Positions 53,851-61,861 of a stretch of 64,000 nt of DNA are shown piece after piece. This DNA comes from Loktanella sp. 3ANDIMAR09 (GTDB lineage: Bacteria > Pseudomonadota > Alphaproteobacteria > Rhodobacterales > Rhodobacteraceae): contig NZ_LJAK01000006.1 in assembly GCF_001420005.1 (NCBI RefSeq), positions 186,001 through 250,000 of the forward strand, read 5' to 3'. The position numbers and the translations under genes were made by a program. The notes under the pieces are model-generated. The model ran no database searches and was not told the origin of the DNA. It was given only the letters and a program-made list of their open reading frames with translations. The stretch's first letter is position 1, and every line of letters begins with the position of its first letter.

Positions 53851-53885
53851 GGCGGGCCGGTCCGGATGACGGACACCGGCCCGCC
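53851..53885 (+). terminator. stem-loop between chvE and gguA
   Basis: A perfect 11-bp stem, GGCGGGCCGGT/ACCGGCCCGCC, with a 13-base loop lies 36 bases after the chvE stop. No T-run follows. It probably protects the chvE transcript or lowers read-through to gguA. Confidence 0.55.
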
Positions 53886-53934
53886 ACACCACGGCGGCAG
53901 CGCCGCCCAATCATTCAACTGACAGGATGTTGCC

Positions 53935-55458
53935 GTGCAGGACACTCTGCTGGAAATGCGTTCGATCACCAAAACCTTTCCGGGCGTCAAGGCGCTGGAC
54001 GAGGTATCGCTCAAGGTGAAGCGCGGCGAAATTCACGCCATTTGCGGCGAAAACGGCGCTGGCAAATCAACGCTGATGAAGGTGCTGTCCGGCGTCTATC
54101 CTGCGGGCACTTATGACGGCGAAATCCACTACGACGGCGCGCTTGCGACCTTTCGCGACATCTCGGACAGCGAAAAGCGCGGAATCATCATCATTCACCA
54201 GGAACTTGCGCTGATCCCGCTGCTGTCGATCGCCGAGAACCTGTTTTTGGGCAACGAAAACGCCAACCGCGGCGTGATCGACTGGCACGGCACAAACCAG
54301 CGGACAGAAGCCCTGCTGCGCAAGGTCGGGCTGAGCGATGCGCCCAGCACGCTGGTCGACAAACTGGGTGTCGGCAAACAGCAACTGGTCGAAATCGCCA
54401 AGGCATTGGCCAAGGATGTGCGCCTGCTGATCCTGGACGAACCCACCGCCGCCCTGTCGGAAAGCGACAGCCAGACCCTGCTGGACCTGATGCTGGAGCT
54501 CAAGTCGCAGGGCATGACCCAGATCATCATCAGCCACAAGCTGAACGAAATTCGCAAGATCGCGGATACCGTGACTGTCATCCGCGACGGCCAGTCGGTG
54601 TCCAGCTTTGACACCAAGGGCGACGGCATCACCGAGGACCGGATCGTGCGCGACATGGTCGGGCGGTCGATGGAAAACCGCTATCCCGCCCGTACGCCGA
54701 AAATTGGCGACCGGATCATGAAGGTATCGAACTGGTCCGTCCATCATCCCGAACATGCCAATCGCAAGGTGATCCACGATGTGGATTTCGACGTGCGCGC
54801 AGGCGAGGTGGTCGGCATAGCCGGCCTGATGGGTGCGGGCCGGACCGAACTGGCCATGTCCATTTTCGGCAAATCATGGGGTCAGGGCATCAGTGGCCAG
54901 GTGGAAATGCGCGGCCAGCCTGTCGATGTCTCGACGGTCAGCCGCGCCATCGCCAATGGCCTTGCCTATGTGACCGAGGACCGCAAGAGCCTTGGTTTGA
55001 TCCTGGACGACACGATCCAGCGCAACATCACCCTCGCGAACCTGCGGCAGGTGTCCAACGGCGTCGTGTTGAACAAGCATCGTGAAACCGAAGTTGCCGA
55101 AAAATATCGCGACGACCTGGCGATCCGCACGCCCGGCGTGTTCCAGAAGGTCGGCAACCTGTCGGGGGGCAACCAGCAAAAGGTCGTCCTGTCCAAATGG
55201 CTGTTCACCGCGCCAGAGGTGCTGATCCTGGATGAACCCACACGCGGCATCGACGTTGGCGCGAAATACGAAATCTACGGTCTGATCAACGATCTGGCCG
55301 CTGCCGGCAAGGGCGTGGTCATGATCTCGTCCGAGATGCCGGAACTGCTGGGCATGTGCGACAGGATTTACGTCATGAACGAAGGGGCCTTTGTCGGTGA
55401 AATGCCGGCGGCAGAGGCCAGCCAAGAGCGGATCATGTCGCTCATCGTCAATCACTAG
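53935..55458 (+). CDS. gguA: sugar ABC transporter, double ATPase GguA
   Basis: 507 residues from GTG at 53935 with AGGA upstream. Two ATPase halves: the first has Walker [11 protein letters not shown], signature [16 protein letters not shown] and Walker [16 protein letters not shown]; the second has the usual degenerate Walker [10 protein letters not shown] with [15 protein letters not shown] and [19 protein letters not shown]. This is the MglA/GguA/XylG family that drives sugar uptake together with GguB. Confidence 0.94.
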   Translation: MQDTLLEMRSITKTFPGVKALDEVSLKVKRGEIHAICGENGAGKSTLMKVLSGVYPAGTYDGEIHYDGALATFRDISDSEKRGIIIIHQELALIPLLSIAENLFLGNENANRGVIDWHGTNQRTEALLRKVGLSDAPSTLVDKLGVGKQQLVEIAKALAKDVRLLILDEPTAALSESDSQTLLDLMLELKSQGMTQIIISHKLNEIRKIADTVTVIRDGQSVSSFDTKGDGITEDRIVRDMVGRSMENRYPARTPKIGDRIMKVSNWSVHHPEHANRKVIHDVDFDVRAGEVVGIAGLMGAGRTELAMSIFGKSWGQGISGQVEMRGQPVDVSTVSRAIANGLAYVTEDRKSLGLILDDTIQRNITLANLRQVSNGVVLNKHRETEVAEKYRDDLAIRTPGVFQKVGNLSGGNQQKVVLSKWLFTAPEVLILDEPTRGIDVGAKYEIYGLINDLAAAGKGVVMISSEMPELLGMCDRIYVMNEGAFVGEMPAAEASQERIMSLIVNH

Positions 55459-55473
55459 GGAGAGGCCACAGGC

Positions 55474-56703
55474 ATGACCATCGCCGAAGAAAAACTGGAA
55501 AAACCGCAGGGTCGTGGCGGCGTCGGGGCCTATCTGGCCGCAAACCTGCGGGAATACGGCCTGCTGTTCGCCCTGATCGCCATCATGGCGTTCTTTCAGA
55601 TCGTGACGGGCGGCACGCTGCTGCGTCCGATCAACGTGACCAACCTGCTGTTGCAGAACAGCTATATCGTCATCATGGCGCTGGGGATGCTGATCGTCAT
55701 CGTGGCGGGTCACATCGACCTGTCCGTTGGATCGGTCATGGGGTTTGTCGGTGCGTTGGCCGCCGTGATGATCGTGAACATGGATGTCTCCATCGGGGTC
55801 ACGATGATCACCTGCATCATCGTTGGTGCCATCATCGGCGGTGCCCAGGGGTACTGGATCGCCTATTGGAAAATCCCGTCCTTTATCGTGACGCTGGCGG
55901 GGATGCTGGTGTTTCGTGGCCTGTCGCTGTGGCTTCTCGAAGGTCAGTCCGTCGGCCCGTTTCCGCGTGAATTTCAGGTCATCGCCACCGGTTTTGTCCC
56001 CGATGTGCTGCCCGGCGGAGAGGCGTTGGCCGGACTGCTGGACGTGCGCAACGTCAACGTCCTGGCCCTGTGCACGGGGGTGATCGCTGCCGCCTGGGTC
56101 GTCTGGTCCGGCATGAAACAGCGCGCGACCAACAAATCCTACGGAATCGAGGACGAACCGCGCGCATTTTTCGTCGCACGCATCGCGATCATTTCGCTGA
56201 CGCTGGTGTTCATCCTGTACAAACTGTCGACCTTTCGCGGCCTGCCCAACGTGCTGATCACGATGGGGGTGCTAACATTCATCTACGCCTTTTTGACGGA
56301 ACGCACCGTGCTGGGCCGCCGCATCTATGCGCTGGGTGGCAATGAAAAGGCCGCGAAACTGTCGGGCATCAAAACCGAACGTCTGACCTTCCTCGCCTTT
56401 GTCAACATGGGCATCCTTGCGGCCATCGCCGGTCTGGTCTTTGCCGCACGTCTGAACACCGCCACACCCAAGGCCGGTTTCGCACTGGAACTGGACGTGA
56501 TCGCGGCCGTGTTCATCGGCGGGGCATCCATGTCCGGCGGGGTCGGCAAAATCGTCGGGGCCGTCGTCGGTGCCTTTTTGATGGGTGTGTTGAACAACGG
56601 CATGTCGATCATGGGGATCGGCATCGACTATCAGCAAATGATCAAGGGCCTCGTGCTTCTCGCTGCCGTGATCTTTGACGTCTACAACAAGCAAAAGGGC
56701 TGA
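55474..56703 (+). CDS. gguB: sugar ABC transporter, permease GguB
   Basis: 409 residues with about ten membrane helices. The LILVIVAGHIDLSVGSVMGFVGA-like motif and IPSFIVTLAGMLVFRGLSL, and later TVLGRRIYALGGNEKAAKLSGI (coupling loop), identify the RbsC/XylH/GguB permease family; the length is at the XylH/GguB end of the range. It begins 15 bases after gguA, with GGGAGAGG upstream. Confidence 0.94.
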   Translation: MTIAEEKLEKPQGRGGVGAYLAANLREYGLLFALIAIMAFFQIVTGGTLLRPINVTNLLLQNSYIVIMALGMLIVIVAGHIDLSVGSVMGFVGALAAVMIVNMDVSIGVTMITCIIVGAIIGGAQGYWIAYWKIPSFIVTLAGMLVFRGLSLWLLEGQSVGPFPREFQVIATGFVPDVLPGGEALAGLLDVRNVNVLALCTGVIAAAWVVWSGMKQRATNKSYGIEDEPRAFFVARIAIISLTLVFILYKLSTFRGLPNVLITMGVLTFIYAFLTERTVLGRRIYALGGNEKAAKLSGIKTERLTFLAFVNMGILAAIAGLVFAARLNTATPKAGFALELDVIAAVFIGGASMSGGVGKIVGAVVGAFLMGVLNNGMSIMGIGIDYQQMIKGLVLLAAVIFDVYNKQKG

Positions 56704-56707
56704 TCGC

Positions 56708-58450
56708 ATGACCTTTGAACCCGCCGCATGGCCACGCCGCCTGCGGTCTCAGGACTGGTATTCGGGATCCAGCCGCGACGTGATCTACCATCGTGGCTGG
56801 ATGAAAAACCAAGGCTATCCGCACGACATGTTCGACGGACGTCCCATCATCGGCATCCTGAACACCTGGTCGGATTTCACCCCCTGCAACGGGCACCTGC
56901 GCGAGCTGGCCGAAAAGGTAAAGACAGGCATCCTCGAGGCCGGTGGCTTTCCGGTCGAGGTGCCGGTGTTTTCGGCTTCCGAAAACACGTTCCGTCCCAC
57001 CGCGATGATGTTCCGCAACCTCGCTGCCATGGCCACCGAAGAGGCGATCCGCGGCCAGCCGATGGACGGCTGCGTGCTGCTGGTCGGCTGCGACAAGACC
57101 ACGCCGTCGCTGATGATGGCCGCCGCATCTTGCGACCTACCCTCCATCGTCGTGACCGGTGGTCCGATGCTGAACGGCTATTTCCGGGGCGAACGCGTCG
57201 GGTCCGGCACGCACCTGTGGAAATTCTCCGAAGCCGTAAAGGCCGGAGAGATGAGCCAGGAGGATTTCCTGGAGGCCGAGGCGTCCATGTCCCGGTCCAC
57301 CGGCACCTGCAACACCATGGGCACCGCCAGCACGATGGCCAGCATGGCCGAGGCGCTGGGCATGTCCCTGTCAGGCAATGCCGCGATCCCCGCCGTCGAC
57401 AGCCGCCGTCGTGTCATGGCGCAGATGTCGGGCCGCCGTATCGTGCAGATGGTCAAGGACGACCTGAAACCCTCTGACGTGATGACCAGACAGGCCTTTG
57501 AAAACGCGATCCGGACCAATGCCGCGATTGGCGGGTCCACGAACGCGGTGATCCACATGCTTGCCATGGCAGGACGTGTCGGTGTCGATATCACGCTGGA
57601 CGACTGGGACCGCTGTGGGCGCGACGTGCCGACCATCGTGAACCTGATGCCATCGGGCAAATACCTGATGGAGGAATTCTTTTACGCAGGCGGCCTGCCT
57701 GTCGTCCTGAAACGGCTGGGCGATGCGGACCTGCTGCACAAGGATGCGCTGACGGTGTCGGGCGGCCCGATCTGGGACGAGGTCAAACACGTCCAGAACC
57801 ACAACGAGGACGTGATCCTGCCTGCAGACAAGGCGTTGACCCAATCGGGGGGCATCGTCGTCGTGCGTGGCAATCTGGCCCCGAACGGTGCAGTGCTGAA
57901 ACCCTCGGCCGCGACGCCTGCGCTGATGCAGCACAGGGGCCGTGCCGTCGTGTTCGAGGATATCGACGACTACAAGGCGCGCATCAACGACGACGCGCTG
58001 GATATTGACGAAACCTGTATCATGGTCCTGAAAAACTGCGGACCACGGGGATACCCCGGCATGGCAGAGGTCGGAAACATGGGCCTGCCGCCCAAGGTGC
58101 TGAAAAAAGGCATCACCGACATGATCCGCATTTCGGACGCCCGCATGTCCGGCACAGCCTATGGCACCGTGGTCCTGCACACCTCGCCCGAGGCAGCAGC
58201 CGGTGGCCCGCTGGCCGTCGTCCGGTCCGGTGACATGATCGAACTGGACGTGAAAAACCGGCGTCTGCATCTGGACATCTCCGACGCGGAACTGGCCGAC
58301 CGGCTGGCCGCATGGACCCCCGCCCACGAGGTCGCGACCTCGGGCTACCTGATGCTGCATCAGACACACGTCGAAGGTGCCGACACCGGTGCCGATCTGG
58401 ATTTCCTCAAGGGATGCCGGGGCGCGCCGGTCGGAAAGGACAGTCATTGA
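56708..58450 (+). CDS. L-arabinonate dehydratase (IlvD/Edd family)
   Basis: 580 residues from the ATG at 56708, 4 bases after the gguB stop. Iron-sulphur dehydratase with the cluster Cys residues in FTPCNGHL, VGCDKTTPS and TGTCNTMGTAS. It also has WYSGSSRDVIYHRGWMKNQGYPH and MPSGKYLMEEFFYAGG, which separate the sugar-acid group from DHAD (IlvD) and match rhizobial L-arabinonate dehydratase closely. It removes water from L-arabinonate to give 2-keto-3-deoxy-L-arabinonate. D-fuconate and D-galactonate are common side substrates. The transporter genes before it and the enzymes after confirm the route. Confidence 0.9.
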   Translation: MTFEPAAWPRRLRSQDWYSGSSRDVIYHRGWMKNQGYPHDMFDGRPIIGILNTWSDFTPCNGHLRELAEKVKTGILEAGGFPVEVPVFSASENTFRPTAMMFRNLAAMATEEAIRGQPMDGCVLLVGCDKTTPSLMMAAASCDLPSIVVTGGPMLNGYFRGERVGSGTHLWKFSEAVKAGEMSQEDFLEAEASMSRSTGTCNTMGTASTMASMAEALGMSLSGNAAIPAVDSRRRVMAQMSGRRIVQMVKDDLKPSDVMTRQAFENAIRTNAAIGGSTNAVIHMLAMAGRVGVDITLDDWDRCGRDVPTIVNLMPSGKYLMEEFFYAGGLPVVLKRLGDADLLHKDALTVSGGPIWDEVKHVQNHNEDVILPADKALTQSGGIVVVRGNLAPNGAVLKPSAATPALMQHRGRAVVFEDIDDYKARINDDALDIDETCIMVLKNCGPRGYPGMAEVGNMGLPPKVLKKGITDMIRISDARMSGTAYGTVVLHTSPEAAAGGPLAVVRSGDMIELDVKNRRLHLDISDAELADRLAAWTPAHEVATSGYLMLHQTHVEGADTGADLDFLKGCRGAPVGKDSH

Positions 58451-59373
58451 TGAAAATTGCATTGGTCGGCATCGGCAAGATCGCGGTGGATCAGCATATC
58501 CCCGCGATCAACAACAGCCCCGACTGGGAATTGGCCGCGACCGTCAGCCGGCACGGGTCCGTGGACGGGGTCGAGGCCTTTACCGATCTGGGTGACATGC
58601 TGGACGCGCGTCCCGACATCCGCGTGGTGTCGCTGTGCCTGCCCCCTGTCCCGCGATTTGCCTACGCCATGCAGGCGCTGGCAGCGGGCCGTCACGTGAT
58701 GCTGGAAAAGCCGCCGGGTGCGACATTGGCCGAATGCCACGCGCTGACGGCCAAGGCGCAGGCAGACGGACTGTCGCTGTATGCGACGTGGCATTCGCGG
58801 CAGGCCGATATGGTCGCAGCGGCCAAGGATTGGCTGGCGGACAAGCGGCTGACGCGGTTGCATGTGACATGGAAAGAGGACGTGCGCCGTTGGCATCCCG
58901 GTCAGGACTGGATCTGGGAACCGGGCGGACTGGGCGTCTTTGATCCCGGCATCAATGCCTTGTCCATCGTGACGGACATCCTGCCGCATCCGATCCACGT
59001 GACCGGTGCCACGCTGAAGGTGCCCGAAAACCGCCAGACCCCGATTGCTGTGGATCTCGCCTTTCATCACCCGCAGGGCGCAGTGGTCACGGCCGACTTC
59101 GACTGGCGACAGGAGGGCGACCAGATCTGGATGATCGAGGCCGAAACCGAGGCGGGCAAACTGACGCTGACCGACGGTGGCGCGACCCTCAAGATCGACG
59201 GCGAACGTTCTGGCACGGCGGCACCGCTGGGCGGCGAATACCCCCGCCTCTATGCGCAGATGGCGCAACTGATCGCAGGCGGCGGCATCGACATGGACCT
59301 GCGGCCCATGACGCTGGTGGCCGACGCCTACACGCTGGGACACCGCGAAACCGTCGCACCATTCCATGACTGA
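58450..59373 (+). CDS. L-arabinose/D-galactose 1-dehydrogenase (Gfo/Idh/MocA)
   Basis: 307 residues. Rossmann start MKIALVGIGKIAVDQHIPAI, then MLEKPPGATLAECHAL (active-site Lys in EKP) and WEPGGLGVFDPGINALSI with the catalytic Asp/Asn helix. It matches the galactose/L-arabinose dehydrogenases of Pseudomonas and Azospirillum in length and motifs. It oxidises the sugar at carbon 1 to the lactone with NAD(P). Its ATG overlaps the dehydratase stop by one base. A lactonase gene for the next step is not in the cluster. Confidence 0.86.
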   Translation: MKIALVGIGKIAVDQHIPAINNSPDWELAATVSRHGSVDGVEAFTDLGDMLDARPDIRVVSLCLPPVPRFAYAMQALAAGRHVMLEKPPGATLAECHALTAKAQADGLSLYATWHSRQADMVAAAKDWLADKRLTRLHVTWKEDVRRWHPGQDWIWEPGGLGVFDPGINALSIVTDILPHPIHVTGATLKVPENRQTPIAVDLAFHHPQGAVVTADFDWRQEGDQIWMIEAETEAGKLTLTDGGATLKIDGERSGTAAPLGGEYPRLYAQMAQLIAGGGIDMDLRPMTLVADAYTLGHRETVAPFHD

Positions 59374-59406
59374 CAGACCAGCGCCATCGCGCTGCAAGGA
59401 GAGACG

Positions 59407-60324
59407 ATGAAAACCCCTTTGACCGGAATCCTGCCCGTCGCGCCAACACCGTTTCATGACAACGGCGCAGTCGACGAGGACGGCATGCGCCGCGTGCTGG
59501 ACTGCATGATCGACCAAGGCGTGGACGCAATCTGCATCCTCGCCAATTATTCCGAACAATTCGTGCTGTCGGACGCTGAACGCGCGACGTTGACGCGGCT
59601 GTCTCTGGAACACGTCGCAGGCCGCGTGCCCGTCATCGTGACCACCAGCCACTTCAGCACGCAGATCGCAGTGGACCGTTGCCGGATGGCACAGGACATG
59701 GGCGCATCCATGCTGATGATGATGCCGCCCTATCATGGCGTGGGCCTCGCCCCGTCGGAACCGGGCATCTTTGAACATTTCGAAGCGGTCTCGGACGCCA
59801 TCGACATTCCGATCATGGTGCAGGACGCTCCGCTGTCAGGTGTCACACTCTCCGTCCCATTGTTGGCCCGCATGGCTAAAGAGATCGAGAACGTCAGCTA
59901 TTTCAAGATGGAATCCCCCTTTGCCGCGGACAAGCTGGCACTGCTGATCGAAGCCGCAGGCGACCATATCGCAGGCCCGTTCGATGGCGAAGAGGCCGCG
60001 ACACTGCTGGCCGATCTGGATGCAGGCTGCACCGGGACCATGACCTCGGCGTTGCAACCGGAACTGATCCGGCCCATCGTCGTTGACTACCTTGCAGGTA
60101 ACATCGACGCGGCACAGGCAGGCTGGCGCAACGCGTTGCCGTTGATCAACCACGAAAACCGCCAGTGCGGCCTGCGGGCCGCCAAGGTGGTGATGAAGGA
60201 AGGCGGCGTGATCGGGTCCGAACATGTGCGCCATCCGCTGAAACCCATGACACAACGCACCCGCGACCGGTTGCTGCAACTGGCAGCCGAGCGTGATGTG
60301 ATCGCGCTGCGCTGGGGCAAATAA
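59407..60324 (+). CDS. 2-keto-3-deoxy-L-arabinonate dehydratase (DapA family)
   Basis: 305 residues, dihydrodipicolinate-synthase-like barrel. Schiff-base Lys in YFKMESPFA, with MMMPPYHG earlier in the active site. The start has AAGGAGAG 3 bases upstream of ACGATG. In the non-phosphorylative L-arabinose route this enzyme turns 2-keto-3-deoxy-L-arabinonate into 2-oxoglutarate semialdehyde. An aldolase acting on the same compound is possible, but the following semialdehyde dehydrogenase argues for the dehydratase. Confidence 0.86.
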   Translation: MKTPLTGILPVAPTPFHDNGAVDEDGMRRVLDCMIDQGVDAICILANYSEQFVLSDAERATLTRLSLEHVAGRVPVIVTTSHFSTQIAVDRCRMAQDMGASMLMMMPPYHGVGLAPSEPGIFEHFEAVSDAIDIPIMVQDAPLSGVTLSVPLLARMAKEIENVSYFKMESPFAADKLALLIEAAGDHIAGPFDGEEAATLLADLDAGCTGTMTSALQPELIRPIVVDYLAGNIDAAQAGWRNALPLINHENRQCGLRAAKVVMKEGGVIGSEHVRHPLKPMTQRTRDRLLQLAAERDVIALRWGK

Positions 60325-60334
60325 AGGAAATCCG

Positions 60335-61861
60335 ATGACCTATGAACCACATGGCAAACACCTGATCGCAGGCGAATGGGTGGCCAGCGACGCGACCTTT
60401 ACCTCGCAACCTGTCACCGGCGACGGGCAAACCTATTCGTCTGGCGGCGAGGCCGAGGTTGATCGCGCCGTGCAGGCGGCAGAAGAGGCCTTTGTCACCT
60501 ACGGCTGGACCACGCGCGAGGACCGCGCCACGTTTCTGGAAACCATTGCCGACGAGATCGAGGCACGCGGCGAGGACATCACGCGGCTGGGCGTGTCCGA
60601 GACCGGCCTGCCAGAGGGCCGGTTACAAGGCGAGAGGGGCCGCACCACGGGCCAGCTGCGCCTGTTTGCAGAACACATCCGCAAGGGTGCCTACCTTGAC
60701 CGTCGCCATGATGCAGCATTGCCTGACCGCGCCCCCCTGCCCCGGCCTGACCTGAAAATGGTGCAGCGCCCCATCGGGCCTGTCGCCGTCTTTGGTGCGT
60801 CGAACTTTCCGCTCGCGTTTTCGACCGCTGGCGGTGATACCGCGTCGGCGCTGGCCGCTGGTTGCCCGGTCGTGGTCAAGGGCCACCCCGCGCACCCCGC
60901 TACCGGTGAAATCGTGGCCGACGCGATCAAGGCGGCGATTGAAAAATGCGGCATGCCTGCAGGCACGTTTTCACTGATCCAGGGCACCAGCCACGAATTG
61001 GGCGGCGCGTTGGTGCAGCATCCGCTGATCCAAGCCGTCGGTTTCACCGGGTCGCTGGGTGCGGGTCGCGCGCTTTATGACCTGTGTGCTGCCCGCCCCA
61101 CGCCGATTCCGTTTTTCGGTGAACTCGGCTCGATCAACCCGGTGTTCATCATGCCTGCGGCAATGTCCGCGCGTGCGTCTGATCTGGGTGCGGCCTGGGC
61201 CGGATCGCTGACCATGGGCGTGGGTCAGTTCTGCACCAATCCCGGTATCGTCGTGGCCCCAGCTGGTGCCGACCTCGACGCCTTTTGCGCCGCTGCGACT
61301 GACGCACTGACCGGGGCCGACGCCGCAGTCATGCTGACGACAGGCATCGCCAGCGCCTACCGTAGCGGCGTGTCCAAGGTCGCTGCGGCCAGCGGCGTCA
61401 CTGAACTGGTGTCCGGCACCGGCGAAGGCCGCACCGCGACCCCTGCCGTCTACCGCGTCAGCGCAGAGGACTGGCTGGGCAACGAAGATCTGGCCGAAGA
61501 GGTGTTTGGCCCGCTGGGCATCGTCGTCACGACGAACGGACCCGCACAAATGCTGGAGGTCGCGCGCAGCCTGCACGGTCAGTTGACGGTGACGCTACAG
61601 ATGGACGACGGCGACACCGAGGCGGCACGGCCCTTTGTCCCCGTTCTGGAACGCAAGGCGGGGCGTTTGCTGGTCAACGGGTTCCCCACGGGGGTCGAGG
61701 TCGCTGACGCCATGGTGCACGGCGGACCCTACCCTGCGTCCACAAACTTTGGCGCAACATCTGTCGGCACGCTGGCAATCAGACGTTTCACACGTCCGGT
61801 CAGCTATCAGAACATGCCAGACGCGCTGCTGCCCGCCGATATCCAGGGTCAGGATTCATAG
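60335..61861 (+). CDS. 2-oxoglutarate semialdehyde dehydrogenase (2,5-dioxovalerate DH)
   Basis: 508 residues, ALDH superfamily. Landmarks are PVAVFGASNFPLAFSTAGGDTASALAAGCPVVVKGH, VGFTGSLGAGRALYDL, FFGELGSINPVFIMP (catalytic Glu) and GVGQFCTNPGIVV (catalytic Cys). This pattern with GNPV/SINPVF is typical of KGSA dehydrogenases. It oxidises the semialdehyde to 2-oxoglutarate, completing L-arabinose breakdown. AAAGGAAATCC precedes the ATG. It ends 6 bases into the convergent ATPase/TPR gene. Confidence 0.9.
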   Translation: MTYEPHGKHLIAGEWVASDATFTSQPVTGDGQTYSSGGEAEVDRAVQAAEEAFVTYGWTTREDRATFLETIADEIEARGEDITRLGVSETGLPEGRLQGERGRTTGQLRLFAEHIRKGAYLDRRHDAALPDRAPLPRPDLKMVQRPIGPVAVFGASNFPLAFSTAGGDTASALAAGCPVVVKGHPAHPATGEIVADAIKAAIEKCGMPAGTFSLIQGTSHELGGALVQHPLIQAVGFTGSLGAGRALYDLCAARPTPIPFFGELGSINPVFIMPAAMSARASDLGAAWAGSLTMGVGQFCTNPGIVVAPAGADLDAFCAAATDALTGADAAVMLTTGIASAYRSGVSKVAAASGVTELVSGTGEGRTATPAVYRVSAEDWLGNEDLAEEVFGPLGIVVTTNGPAQMLEVARSLHGQLTVTLQMDDGDTEAARPFVPVLERKAGRLLVNGFPTGVEVADAMVHGGPYPASTNFGATSVGTLAIRRFTRPVSYQNMPDALLPADIQGQDS

